Shown one piece after another: positions 8,682 to 16,870 of a DNA stretch of 64,000 bases. A program made the position numbers and the translations under genes. Under the pieces are notes generated by a model. It searched no databases, was not told where the DNA came from, and worked only from the letters and a program-made list of their open reading frames with translations. Origin of the DNA: Saccharothrix tamanrassetensis (GTDB taxonomy: Bacteria > Actinomycetota > Actinomycetes > Mycobacteriales > Pseudonocardiaceae); the NCBI RefSeq assembly GCF_014203665.1, contig NZ_JACHJN010000001.1, positions 558,001 to 622,000 of the forward strand. The letters are read 5' to 3'. Numbering within the stretch: position 1 is the stretch's first letter; the number at the start of each line of letters is the position of its first letter.

Positions 8682-10492
8682 GTCCGGTCCCCCGCGCCGA
8701 CCGGCCGGGACGCCGAGACGTCCGCCAGCTCGCCGGCCTCGTAGCGGGCCAGCGCCGCGCGGCGCTGGATCTTGCCGCTGGACGTCTTCGGCAGCGCGCC
8801 GCGGCGCAGCACCAGCACGTCGTCGGGGACCAGGCCGTGGTTCTCCGCGACCACGTCCCGCACCCGGCCGCGCAGTTCGTCCGCGCCGAGCGCGCGCAGC
8901 ACCCGCCCGTCGGCCTCGACCGCGACCACCAGCCGCTCGGCCACCCCGTCGTCGACCGAGAACGCGGCCGCGCAGTTGGGGTGCAGGCCGTCCGCGACGG
9001 ACTCGGCGGACAGCTCGATGTCCTGCGGGTAGAAGTTGCGGCCCTTGCGGATGATGACGTCCTTGAGCCGGCCCGCCACGAACAGCTCGCCCCGGTGGAG
9101 GAAGCCGAGGTCGCCGGTGCGCAGGAAGGTCCGCCGGTCGCCGGGGGCGTCGGCGAGCCGGGCGCGGAAGGTCTCCTCGCTCAGCGCGGGCCTGCCGTGG
9201 TAGCCGGCGGCGACGCACGGTCCGCTGATCCAGATCTCGCCGACCTCGCCGGCTGCGCGGCGGTTCGCCGTCAGCGGGTCGACGATCTCGATCGTGGTGC
9301 CCAGCACCGGTACGCCGGCGCCGACCAGCACGGTCGAGCCGTCGGTCGCCGGGTCCACCTGCTCGACCCGGCCGAGGCTCAGCGCGGCGGCCGACACCCA
9401 CAGCGGGCTCGGCTCCTGGTACGGGCCGCTGCCGGTCGCCTTGAGGGTGTTCTCCGCCAGGCCGTAGCCGGCCGACATGGCCCGCGGGTCGAACCCGTTC
9501 GGCGCGAACGCCTCGGTGAACGCCCGCACGGTGTGCCAGCGCACCGGCTCCGCGCCGTTGGCCGCGACCCGCCAGCGGGACAGGTCGCCGACGTCCCCGG
9601 TGGCGCCCGACTCGTGGGCGCGCACGCACAGGTCGTAGGCGAAGCTGGGGGCGGCGGCGTGGGTGCCGCCGTACTCCGACATGGCCTCCAGCCAGCGCGC
9701 CGGCCGGCGGATGAACGCGTCCGGGGCCATCAGGTAGGCGGGCCGGCCCGACCACAGCGGGATCACGATGCCGAACAACATGCCCATGTCGTGGAACAGC
9801 GGGAGCCACGACACGAACACCGAGTCGGACCCGCACTGCCACAGCGCGTCGGTCTCGACCGCGTTCTCGATGAAGTTGCGGTGCGTGATCATCACGCCCT
9901 TGGGGTCGCCGGTCGACCCGGAGGTGTACTGGAGCATCGCGATGTCGTCCGGCGTCGGCCGGACCGGCCCGGCGGTGGGGGTGCCGTCGGGGGCGAGCCC
10001 GGTGTCGGCGGCCGGCGGGGTGTCGGCGGCGAGCCCGGTGTCGGTGGCGACGAAGGTCAGGCCCGCCAGCTCCGGCAGGTCGCCGAACCGGTCCGCCAGG
10101 TCCTGCTTGACGGCGGCGGTGGTGAGCACGGTGGTGGTGCCGGCGTCGTCGGCGATGCGGCGCAGCCGCGTGAGGCCCTGCCGCCGGCGCGGCACCTGGG
10201 CCGGCGCGCCGGCCACCCCGGCGCACATCGTGCCCAGCAGGGTGCGCACGAACTCCAGGCCGGAGGGGTAGAGCAGGACGGCGGTGCGGCCGGCCAGACC
10301 GGCGGCGGTGAACGCCGCCGCCCTGGCCCGTGCCGCGGCGTGCATCCCGGCGTAGGTGGCGGAGTCCGCCGGGACCTCGCCGTCGCGCAGGAAGACGTAG
10401 GCGACCTCGTCCGGCTGCCGGGCCGCGCGCTCGGCCAGCACGTCGGGCAGGGTGGACGCCGGTCCGGTGCGGTGGTCGGGAGTGCTGGCCAT
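8678..10492 (-). CDS. Fatty acyl-AMP ligase (FAAL, FadD32-like)
   Basis: 604 residues. ANL-superfamily P-loop QYTSGSTGDPKGVM; SWLPLFHDMGM and the region RPARWLEAMSEYGGTHAAAPSF are diagnostic of FAALs rather than CoA ligases; RTGDLGFLHRGELFVAGRLKDV and a terminal TSSGKIQR complete the fold. FAALs form an acyl-adenylate and load it onto an ACP or PKS. ATG start with AAGGAG 9 nt upstream. First gene of a coupled operon with the carboxylase subunits, a pairing reminiscent of FadD32-AccD in mycolate synthesis. It could feed an acyl starter or an unusual extender; the KSQ loading module makes the starter role less obvious. Confidence 0.93.
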   Translation of the reverse strand: MASTPDHRTGPASTLPDVLAERAARQPDEVAYVFLRDGEVPADSATYAGMHAAARARAAAFTAAGLAGRTAVLLYPSGLEFVRTLLGTMCAGVAGAPAQVPRRRQGLTRLRRIADDAGTTTVLTTAAVKQDLADRFGDLPELAGLTFVATDTGLAADTPPAADTGLAPDGTPTAGPVRPTPDDIAMLQYTSGSTGDPKGVMITHRNFIENAVETDALWQCGSDSVFVSWLPLFHDMGMLFGIVIPLWSGRPAYLMAPDAFIRRPARWLEAMSEYGGTHAAAPSFAYDLCVRAHESGATGDVGDLSRWRVAANGAEPVRWHTVRAFTEAFAPNGFDPRAMSAGYGLAENTLKATGSGPYQEPSPLWVSAAALSLGRVEQVDPATDGSTVLVGAGVPVLGTTIEIVDPLTANRRAAGEVGEIWISGPCVAAGYHGRPALSEETFRARLADAPGDRRTFLRTGDLGFLHRGELFVAGRLKDVIIRKGRNFYPQDIELSAESVADGLHPNCAAAFSVDDGVAERLVVAVEADGRVLRALGADELRGRVRDVVAENHGLVPDDVLVLRRGALPKTSSGKIQRRAALARYEAGELADVSASRPVGAGDRT

Positions 10493-10622
10493 GTCAGGTG
10501 TTCTCCTTGCCGTGGGGCCTTGAGGGGAAGCGGACCAGACCTCTGGTTGGCGGGGAGCGCCGCGGCGACTCGACCCGGTGTGCCGAAGGTATTGGCGACC
10601 GGTGCCCCGGCCTCCAACCCGC

Positions 10623-10640
10623 AGTCACGCAGCGGTAACA
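10623..10640 (-). promoter_or_regulatory. Putative SARP operator upstream of FAAL-Acc operon
   Basis: Minus-strand reading TGTTACC, 4-nt spacer gctg, CGTGACT: two heptamers with an 11-bp period, about 130 nt before the FAAL start. A TTGGAG-N17-CAATAC promoter-like pair lies just downstream of it. Confidence 0.5.
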
Positions 10641-10655
10641 CGCGGTGGTGGGGGC

Positions 10656-10697
10656 GTCCCGGCCCCGGTGGGCGGCGAGCCTTCCCGGGGCCGGGAC
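10656..10697. terminator. Terminator downstream of SnoaL-like gene
   Basis: Perfect 13-bp arms 10656-10668 and 10685-10697 with a 16-nt loop, immediately after the SnoaL-like stop codon. Confidence 0.75.
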
Positions 10698-10702
10698 GCG
10701 GC

Positions 10703-11113
10703 CTAGCCGGCGTGCGCCCCGGCGGGCACGTCCGCCACCGGGCGGTCGATGGCCAGCCGCCACTCGCCGTCGGCGTTGCGGACCAGCACGTCGGTGCACA
10801 CCCCGTGCACGCTGATCATTTCCCCGTTTTCACCCGGGATGTCCAGGTGGTAGTCCACGATGAGCAGCGAGGTGTCCCCCGTGGTGAATGCCTGGACGAC
10901 CTTGGAGTCAATCTTCGGGCCGCCCGCGAGGAAATCCTTGAAGAACCGCGTCCGGGCCTCGCCGGTCAGCGGTCCGCCGGAGATGTTGGAGATCCCGTCG
11001 GGGGTGTACATCGAATCGTAGAGGGTGCCGTCGCCGTGGTTGAAAAGCTGGACGAACAGCTCGTTCTGCTTGTGCGGGTCGTCGGGGATATCGAATCCGG
11101 AGCCGAAATCCAT
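10703..11113 (-). CDS. SnoaL-like / NTF2-fold protein
   Basis: 136 residues with the pattern of SnoaL-like/DUF4440 proteins: an N-terminal helical part (NELFVQLFNHGD, DSMYTPD), a central loop with SGGPLTGEARTRFFKDFL, then strands STGDTSLLIVDY-type and a final DGEWRLAIDRP. Members are polyketide cyclases, isomerases or small-ligand binding proteins; no catalytic residue can be assigned. A paralogue lies at 23965 next to a flavin monooxygenase. It is divergent from the SARP gene, with a SARP-like repeat in its promoter. Confidence 0.75.
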   Translation of the reverse strand: MDFGSGFDIPDDPHKQNELFVQLFNHGDGTLYDSMYTPDGISNISGGPLTGEARTRFFKDFLAGGPKIDSKVVQAFTTGDTSLLIVDYHLDIPGENGEMISVHGVCTDVLVRNADGEWRLAIDRPVADVPAGAHAG

Positions 11114-11197
11114 GTGTGTGCCGTCACCTTCGCTGGACGGGGCCGCCCGTACCGGACAGACCGAGGAAAGGGGCAGCCACCAGCGTAATTACGGTGC

Positions 11198-11215
11198 GCC
11201 CACACCCCGGTAACC
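11198..11215 (-). promoter_or_regulatory. Putative SARP operator upstream of SnoaL-like gene
   Basis: Minus-strand GGTTACC, spacer gggg, TGTGGGC (11-bp period). A TAATTA -10-like box follows 6 nt further on. Confidence 0.5.
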
Positions 11216-11242
11216 CACTCGCGCGGCACTCGGCACCCTGGC

Positions 11243-11275
11243 GGTTACCGCTCGGTGTGCCCCACCGGCCACGGT
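11243..11275 (+). promoter_or_regulatory. Putative SARP-type promoter facing the regulator gene
   Basis: GGTTACC (11243-11249), 4 nt, GGTGTGC (11254-11260), exactly 8 nt, then CCACGGT (11269-11275), followed by GGGAG. The same -10 element (C[CT]ACGGT) at the same 8-nt distance recurs at 16201 and 18210. It could drive a leader transcript into the SARP gene. Confidence 0.55.
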
Positions 11276-11282
11276 GGGAGAC

Positions 11283-11402
11283 GTGTACCACGACGCGGAA
11301 CACCCGACAGTGCGGCTTTCCCCCTTGACTCGCGCAGGTCACCGCTTACTTTTTGGTAAGCGCCCGCGGGGCACTTACCTCCTTGCCAACCATGCCGGGT
11401 GA
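11283..11402 (+). CDS. Possible 39-codon leader ORF with a TTA codon
   Basis: GTG start right after GGGAG and the 11243 promoter; 39 sense codons ending at the TGA at 11400. Codon use is less biased than in the neighbours and one codon is TTA. No family recognised. It may be chance; it would encode a basic peptide ending LLANHAG. Confidence 0.15.
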   Translation: MYHDAEHPTVRLSPLTRAGHRLLFGKRPRGTYLLANHAG

Positions 11403-11410
11403 TGTATAGT
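11383..11410 (+). promoter_or_regulatory. Sigma70-type promoter of the SARP gene
   Basis: TTGCCA (11383-11388), 16-nt spacer, TATAGT (11405-11410), leaving a leader of about 165 nt to the ATG at 11584. The inverted repeat at 11344-11361 sits just upstream and could be an operator. Confidence 0.6.
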
Positions 11411-11583
11411 GGATTGGCGAAGATTCTGCCATTCGGGGGACGCGTAGTGCGGAGTCGCCAGCACAATGAAGTGTACGGCCCGTCGCATGGTTTTGAGTTC
11501 TTCTCCGCACCTGCGGTGGGACCGGCCCCTCGACCGACGCCGGAACCCGGTTGGCAACCACTTCACCGAGGGGGATCGGGCAC

Positions 11584-14106
11584 ATGGGGGAACTTATCCG
11601 ATTTCGACTGCTGGGGCCGCTGGAGGTGCTGGGCAAGCGACAACCGGTGGGTCTCGGCGGCACGAAGCAGAAGGCGACGCTCGCGTACCTGTTGTTGCAC
11701 GCCAACCGCGTGGTCTCGATCAGCCAGCTGCTGAACGCGCTGTGGCCGGCCGACAGCGCGCCGCTGTCGGCGCGCAAGATCCTGCAGAACTCCGTGTCGA
11801 GCCTGCGCCGCGGTCCGGTGCCGGGCGACCGGACCGACGGCACGCCGGCGCTGGTGACCCAGGCGCCCGGCTACAAGCTGTGCGTCGACCACAAGGACAT
11901 CGACCTGTACGTGTTCCACGACCGGGTCGCCGAGGGCCGGCGCCGGCTGGCCGACAACCAGGTGGAACCCGCCGCGCGGGTGCTGCGCGAGGCGCTCGCG
12001 CTGTGGCGCGGGCCGGTGCTGTCCGACCTGGCCGAGGCCGGCATCAGCTGGCTGGAACTGGCCGTGCTGCAGAACGCGCGCTGGGACGCCATGGAGGACT
12101 ACTTCGAGGCCGAGCTGGCCTGCGGGCGGCACATGGCGGTGCTGGGCGACCTGGAGGCGATGGTCGAGACCAACCCGGTGCGCGAACGGGCGGCCGGCCA
12201 GCTGATGCTCGCGCTGTACCGCAGCGGCAGGCAGGCCGACGCGCTCAACACCTACAGCCGGGTGCGGGTGGCGCTGGTCGAGGAGCTGGGCCTGGAACCG
12301 GGCCGTGAGCTGCGCACCCTCCAGCAGTCGATCCTGGCCCACGACCCGGTGCTGCTCACCCCGCGCGGCGCCACCCCGGTGCCGGGACCGCGCGGCCACA
12401 CCGGCACCCCGGTCGACCTCGGCCTCGGCGAACGGACCTCCCCCGATCCGACCTGGCACCGCAACGGCGAGGTGAGCACACCCCTCGACACCGAGCCCGC
12501 GCAGACCCGGCCGACCCCGTGGCCCACCGACCCGCACCAGCGACCGGCCGCACCCGCGCGCCGCCCGGACCTGGTCCCGGTCCACGACGGACCGGCGCCC
12601 GACCTCTCCGCGCCCCCGCCGGCACCCGCCCCCGACGAGCGCAAGACGGTCAGCCTGCTGCTGGTCCGCACGGTGATCGGGGGCGGTCGGGACCACGCCG
12701 ACACCCCCGACATCGACCGGATGCTCGCCGAGACCGCCCGGCTGGTGCGGGCGAACGCCGAGCACTTCGCGGGCACCGTGAGCGCCACCATCGGTTCGGT
12801 GTCGCTGACCGTGTTCGAGCCGTGCCCGGACTGGGGCGACGCCGCGAAGCGGGCGGTGCTGGCCGCCCTGTCCATCGGCGAGGACCTGCGGCCCGGCCGG
12901 GACTCCGGAGCGCTGCCCGCGGTGTCCTTCCACGCCGCGGTCGTCACCGGCGAGGTGCTGGTCCGCCGGCCCGCGGGCGGCGACGGCCCGGTCACGGTCA
13001 CCGGCACGCTGCTCGACTGGTGCCACGGGCTGCTGCTGCGCACCGGGGCCGGCGAGATCCGGGTGTGCGACACCACCCGGGAGGCCACCGAGCCGCTGGC
13101 CGTGTACCAGCCGGGCGACCCGCACGACCACCGGTTGCAGGGCATCCGCAAGGACTACGCGGGCGCGGCACCGGGGCTGGCCACCGAACGCGAGTTCGAA
13201 CTCGGCCTGCTGCTGGGCATGCTGGAGCGCACCCGGCTCCGGTCGACCCCGCACCTGGCGACCCTGCTCGGCGACGCGGGCACCGGCAAGACCCGGCTGC
13301 TCGACGAGTTCGAGCGCCGCACGAAGGGCCAGGCGCACATCGCCCGGTTCCGGGTGCCCCGGCGGCCCGCCGGCGAGTCGGGGGTGCACATCGACGCCAT
13401 CCACGACCTCCAGCGCGAGCTGATCCACACCATCTGCGGCATCCGGGTGGGCGAGGCGCCGGCGACCGCGATGGCCAAGGCCGCCGAGGTGATCAACCGG
13501 CTCATCGACGACCCGGTGCGGGTGGAGAGCCTGCTCACCTGCGTCGCGCCGTACCTGGACCCGGAGCTGTCGTTCGTGATGAACGACCCGGTGCGGGAAC
13601 TCCGGGCGTGGCAGCGGTTCCTGGCCATCACCGAGTTCAGCCGGCCGTTCGTGCTGATCGTGGACGACCTGCACCGGGCGGACGAGAGCCTGCTCGACTT
13701 CGTCGGCGAGCTGGCGGACTCGGCGTGCGGCCCGCTGCTGGTGGTCGCCTCGGCGCGGTCCGAGCTGCTGGGCCACCGCCCGACGTGGGGCGGTGGCAAG
13801 CGGCACGTCACCACGATCACCCTGGAGGCCCTGGGCGACGCCGCGGTGGACGAGCTGGTCGAGCACCTCGTGTCGCCCGGCGAGGACAGCAGGACGCGGG
13901 AGCCGGCGCGGCTCTCCGCGGCCCGCTCCGACGACGACCTCCTCCCCCGTCAGACGGGGTGGCGGCGCTACATCCGCGGCCTGCTGGACATCGGCACACC
14001 GCAGCGGGCCACCCGGCCGCTGCCGGCCGAGCCGGACGGCGAGGAAGCCGCCGTGGCCCGGCTGCGGTCGTGCGGCTCGGCCGAGGTCAGTCCGGTACGC
14101 GCTTGA
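11584..14106 (+). CDS. SARP-family transcriptional activator fused to cyclase-homology and ATPase domains
   Basis: 840 residues. Residues 1-95 are an OmpR-type winged helix (FRLLGPLEVLG, KQKATLAYLLLHANRVVS, LWP); 97-245 a bacterial transcriptional activation domain; 250-345 a Pro-rich linker; about 350-500 a class III nucleotide-cyclase-like domain (DERKTVSLLLVR, AVVTGEVLVRR) that appears degenerate; about 525-770 an AAA/STAND-type ATPase with Walker A GDAGTGKT (Lys569) and Walker B FVLIVDDLH. The C-terminus lacks the TPR array of AfsR. ATG 11584 has GAGGGGG upstream; an earlier in-frame TTG at 11551 is less likely. Probable pathway activator for the PKS cluster. Its 3' end overlaps the HxlR gene by 20 nt. 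Confidence 0.92.
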   Translation: MGELIRFRLLGPLEVLGKRQPVGLGGTKQKATLAYLLLHANRVVSISQLLNALWPADSAPLSARKILQNSVSSLRRGPVPGDRTDGTPALVTQAPGYKLCVDHKDIDLYVFHDRVAEGRRRLADNQVEPAARVLREALALWRGPVLSDLAEAGISWLELAVLQNARWDAMEDYFEAELACGRHMAVLGDLEAMVETNPVRERAAGQLMLALYRSGRQADALNTYSRVRVALVEELGLEPGRELRTLQQSILAHDPVLLTPRGATPVPGPRGHTGTPVDLGLGERTSPDPTWHRNGEVSTPLDTEPAQTRPTPWPTDPHQRPAAPARRPDLVPVHDGPAPDLSAPPPAPAPDERKTVSLLLVRTVIGGGRDHADTPDIDRMLAETARLVRANAEHFAGTVSATIGSVSLTVFEPCPDWGDAAKRAVLAALSIGEDLRPGRDSGALPAVSFHAAVVTGEVLVRRPAGGDGPVTVTGTLLDWCHGLLLRTGAGEIRVCDTTREATEPLAVYQPGDPHDHRLQGIRKDYAGAAPGLATEREFELGLLLGMLERTRLRSTPHLATLLGDAGTGKTRLLDEFERRTKGQAHIARFRVPRRPAGESGVHIDAIHDLQRELIHTICGIRVGEAPATAMAKAAEVINRLIDDPVRVESLLTCVAPYLDPELSFVMNDPVRELRAWQRFLAITEFSRPFVLIVDDLHRADESLLDFVGELADSACGPLLVVASARSELLGHRPTWGGGKRHVTTITLEALGDAAVDELVEHLVSPGEDSRTREPARLSAARSDDDLLPRQTGWRRYIRGLLDIGTPQRATRPLPAEPDGEEAAVARLRSCGSAEVSPVRA

Positions 14107-14464
14107 GCGCCGCCGCGAGCACCTGGTCCCCGCCGCGCGCGGCGGGGACCAGGTGCTCGCGGCCCCACGCGCCCAGCGGTGCGAGCGCCTCGAACAGCGC
14201 CACGCCCATGCCGGTCAGCGAGTAGCCGACGCGGGGCGGCGACACCGCGTCGTCCAGTTCGCGGCGCACGACCCCGTCCGCCTCCAACTGGCGCAGCTGT
14301 TCGACCAGGACCTTGTCGCTCACCCCCGGCACGCTCTTGCGCAGCTCGCCGAACCGGCGGTCGCGGGTGTGCAGCTCCCACAGGATCAGCACCTTCCACT
14401 TCCCGCTGATGACCTCCATCGCCGCGTCCAGCCCGCAGTGCCTCGGTCGTGTCCGGACCGTCAT
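14087..14464 (-). CDS. HxlR-family winged-helix regulator
   Basis: 125 residues with the HxlR core: CGLDAAMEVISGKWKVLILWEL, FGELRKSVPGVSDKVL, QLRQLEADGVVRRE and YSLTGMG. The conserved N-terminal Cys10 is kept. HxlR proteins bind as dimers to short inverted repeats, often next to their own gene. Convergent with, and overlapping, the SARP gene; a second HxlR gene beside an imine-reductase paralogue at 49331 is clearly related. No inducer can be inferred. Confidence 0.9.
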   Translation of the reverse strand: MTVRTRPRHCGLDAAMEVISGKWKVLILWELHTRDRRFGELRKSVPGVSDKVLVEQLRQLEADGVVRRELDDAVSPPRVGYSLTGMGVALFEALAPLGAWGREHLVPAARGGDQVLAAALKRVPD

Positions 14465-14619
14465 CGCCACTCGTCCCCCATCCGCCGCGCAGCGCTTCAC
14501 CCCACCGCCGCACAGGCCGACGCGGCGGTCCTGGTACCCGACCTGGCAGCGCGGCGCCCCGTGACGGTGCGCCGTTGCCAGGCTACTCCAAGCGACCGGG
14601 CATCGACGGGTGCTATCGG

Positions 14620-16194
14620 TCAGCCGGCGGTGAACGCCTCCTCGTCCTGGTCGCGCAGCACCGCGGCGAGTGCGCGCAACGCGGTGTCCAACCGGGCGAT
14701 CTCCGCGTCGGTGAGCAGCACCGACGGCTCGAACCGGAGCGTGGTCGTGGCGCTGGCGGTCGGGAAGGTGCGGATCCGGTGCACCCGGAACAGGTAGCCC
14801 GCCACCGCGTAGCCGAAGGTGTCGGTCAGCGCCGCCTGCGCGATCGACGGCGCGGCGGAGGCGGACTGGTCGTGGAACTCCAGCCCGAGCATCAGGCCTT
14901 TGCCCCGGACGTCCTTCACCACGTCCGGGAAGTCCGCCCGCAGCGCGGTGAACAGCGCGGTCAGCCGCTCGCCGAGGTCCGCCGCCCGCCGGTAGGCCGC
15001 GCCGCCGTCGGCCTCCAGCAGCTCCAGCGTCGTGAGCGCCAACGTGCTGGAGAACGTGTCCTTGGCGAACGTGGAGCTGTGCACGAGCTCGAACTCGGGG
15101 CGGTAGCGCCCACCGCGCACCAGCGTCACGGCGGCCTTCGCGATCCCGCCGCCGAGGCCCTTGGCGAGCGTGACGTAGTCCGGGACGAGACCGATCAGCG
15201 AGCCGGCGAAGAACGCCCCGGTGCGGCCCATCCCGCTCTGGATCTCGTCCACCACGACCGGGCAGTCCACCGCGGCGCACGCGGCCTTGATCCGGTCCGC
15301 CGCGGCGCGGTCCACCACCCGGATGCCGCCCTCGCCCTGGATCGCCTCCAGCACGAACGCGCTGAACACCGGGAAGTCGCGTTCGACGACGGTCACCACC
15401 CCGTCGTCCACCACCAGGTCCGGCACGGTGGCGCGTTCCTGCGCGATCACCTCGTCCAGCGCGTCGAGCCGGTCGAGCGGCACGAACCGGGCCTGCGGCG
15501 CCATGGTGGCGAACGGCGTGCGGAACGCCGGGTTGTGGGTGAGCTGGACGCTGCCCACCAGCTTGCCGTGGAAGCCTCCCGCCAGCGTGATGAACAGCGA
15601 CGGCCGGGCGGCGAGCGCGGCCACCCGCCCGCCCACCTCGGCGGCCACGGCGTCGATCCCGCTGCCGGGGGCGAGCCCGAGCGCGGCGGCGACGGCGTCG
15701 GGCAGCACCGCGGTGCCGTCGGCGAGCGCGGCCCGCGCGGCACCCAGGTGCTCGGTGATCCCGTCGGCGAGCGCCTTGACCTTCAGCACCCGGTCGAACT
15801 CGGCGTGCTTGAGCGCGACCTCGATGGACTCCGCGCCGCTGTTGGAGAACACCGCGAAGTACGGCTCGTCGACGCCGAACTCCCGGCGCAGCACCGTGTT
15901 CAGCGCGGTGGCGACCCGGCTCGCGGCGGTCTGGCGGGACGCCTGGGCGAGCACGGGCGTGCCCGCGTCGAGGAACTCCCTCGCCGCGCCGACGATCCCG
16001 GGGTGGTTGTGCCCGAGGATCAGCGAGCCGTAGCCGCCGGCGTAGTCCAGCACCGGGACCTCGGCGCCGTCCGGGCCGACGAAGTAGAGGGTGTTGCCCT
16101 CGCCGCGGACGAACTCGACATCGACGCCGAGCGCGGTGAGCCACTGGAGCATCATGGGTTCGGCGAGTTCGAACTCGGCCGTTGCGGTGGACAT
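14620..16194 (-). CDS. Class III (omega-type) PLP-dependent aminotransferase
   Basis: 524 residues, longer than the usual 430-460 because of an insert of roughly 100 residues after VFSNSGAESIEVALKHA. Family marks: GHNHPGIVGAAREFL, FSNSGAESIE, VDEIQSGMGRTGAFFA and the PLP lysine in LAKGLGGGIAKAA. It would aminate an aldehyde or ketone; in polyketide alkaloid clusters such enzymes act on a reductively released aldehyde, and the imine-reductase-like gene fits that route (inference). The ATG sits only 6 nt after a -10 box (CTACGGT) and has no Shine-Dalgarno, so the mRNA is probably leaderless. Confidence 0.9.
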   Translation of the reverse strand: MSTATAEFELAEPMMLQWLTALGVDVEFVRGEGNTLYFVGPDGAEVPVLDYAGGYGSLILGHNHPGIVGAAREFLDAGTPVLAQASRQTAASRVATALNTVLRREFGVDEPYFAVFSNSGAESIEVALKHAEFDRVLKVKALADGITEHLGAARAALADGTAVLPDAVAAALGLAPGSGIDAVAAEVGGRVAALAARPSLFITLAGGFHGKLVGSVQLTHNPAFRTPFATMAPQARFVPLDRLDALDEVIAQERATVPDLVVDDGVVTVVERDFPVFSAFVLEAIQGEGGIRVVDRAAADRIKAACAAVDCPVVVDEIQSGMGRTGAFFAGSLIGLVPDYVTLAKGLGGGIAKAAVTLVRGGRYRPEFELVHSSTFAKDTFSSTLALTTLELLEADGGAAYRRAADLGERLTALFTALRADFPDVVKDVRGKGLMLGLEFHDQSASAAPSIAQAALTDTFGYAVAGYLFRVHRIRTFPTASATTTLRFEPSVLLTDAEIARLDTALRALAAVLRDQDEEAFTAG

Positions 16195-16200
16195 GGGTCG

Positions 16201-16233
16201 ACCGTAGGTGCGCGCGGTCACACACCGGTAAGG
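16201..16233 (-). promoter_or_regulatory. SARP-type promoter of the aminotransferase
   Basis: Minus strand: CCTTACC, spacer ggtg, TGTGACC, exactly 8 nt, CTACGGT (16207-16201). The two heptamers have an 11-bp period. This is the cleanest SARP layout in the window. Confidence 0.65.
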
Positions 16234-16303
16234 CCCCGGCCGGTGTACCCGGCGTGACCGGACGATGGGCGGCGCCACCGCGGCCTGCGGAAGAGTCCGG
16301 ACC

Positions 16304-16816
16304 ATGTCGACCACCGGAGGAGCCCCCGCGGCGATCGCCCCGGACTCGCTGCGCCGCACCATGGCCCGGTTCGCCACCGGCGTCATCGTCATCACCGTGG
16401 GCGGCGAGCACGCCCACGGCATGACGGCCAACGCGTTTTCCTCGCTGTCCCTCGACCCGCCGCTGGTGCTGTGCTGCGTGGCGCACACCGCGCGCACGCA
16501 CGCGTCGCTGACCGCCGAACGCCGGTTCGCGGTGTCGGTGCTCGGCGCGGACCAGGAGCCCGTGGCCCGCTACTTCGCCGACAAGCGGCGCCCGCCGGGC
16601 GCCGCCCAGTTCTCCCGGGTGGACTGCACGCCGGGCGAGCACACCGGCGCGCCGGTGCTGGCGGACGCCTTGGCGTGGCTGGAGTGCGCGCTCGTCGACG
16701 CGCACGACTCGGGCGACCACACCATCTTCGTCGGCGAGGTGCTGGCGGCCGGGCGCGGTGCCGGGGACTCGGCACTGCTGTTCTTCGACGGCGGGTACCG
16801 CAACCTGCCGGTATGA
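16304..16816 (+). CDS. NAD(P)H:flavin reductase (HpaC/DIM6 type)
   Basis: 170 residues of the flavin-reductase-like split-barrel family: MARFATGVIVITVGGE, GMTANAFSSLSLDPPLVLCCV, RRFAVSVLGADQEPVARYFA and LECALVDAHDSGDHTIFVGEV are all typical. It supplies reduced FMN/FAD to partner monooxygenases, here most likely the two acyl-CoA-dehydrogenase-fold enzymes at 16871 and 22784. ATG 16304 with GGAAGAG upstream; divergent from the aminotransferase. Confidence 0.9.
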   Translation: MSTTGGAPAAIAPDSLRRTMARFATGVIVITVGGEHAHGMTANAFSSLSLDPPLVLCCVAHTARTHASLTAERRFAVSVLGADQEPVARYFADKRRPPGAAQFSRVDCTPGEHTGAPVLADALAWLECALVDAHDSGDHTIFVGEVLAAGRGAGDSALLFFDGGYRNLPV

Positions 16817-16820
16817 CACC

Positions 16821-16857
16821 GGGACCGGCGACGGCATCGCGCGCCGTCGCCGGTCCC
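16821..16857. terminator. Bidirectional terminator
   Basis: Perfect 14-bp arms 16821-16834 and 16844-16857 with a 9-nt loop between the convergent flavin reductase and monooxygenase genes. Confidence 0.8.
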
Positions 16858-16870
16858 GGCCCCGTTCGGG

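Larger units (their letters stand above)
11114..11583. other. Divergent regulatory region SnoaL / SARP
   Basis: 470 bp. It holds the two SARP-like repeats (11198 and 11243), a doubtful short ORF (11283), a perfect inverted repeat GCTTAC-N6-GTAAGC at 11344-11361 and a good sigma70 promoter at 11383-11410. It is clearly AT-richer than the coding flanks. Confidence 0.7.

Noticed and set aside
4416-8744. Plus-strand frame of 1442 codons
   Set aside because: Opposite-strand shadow of the carboxylase operon produced by high GC3; no homology-like motifs.
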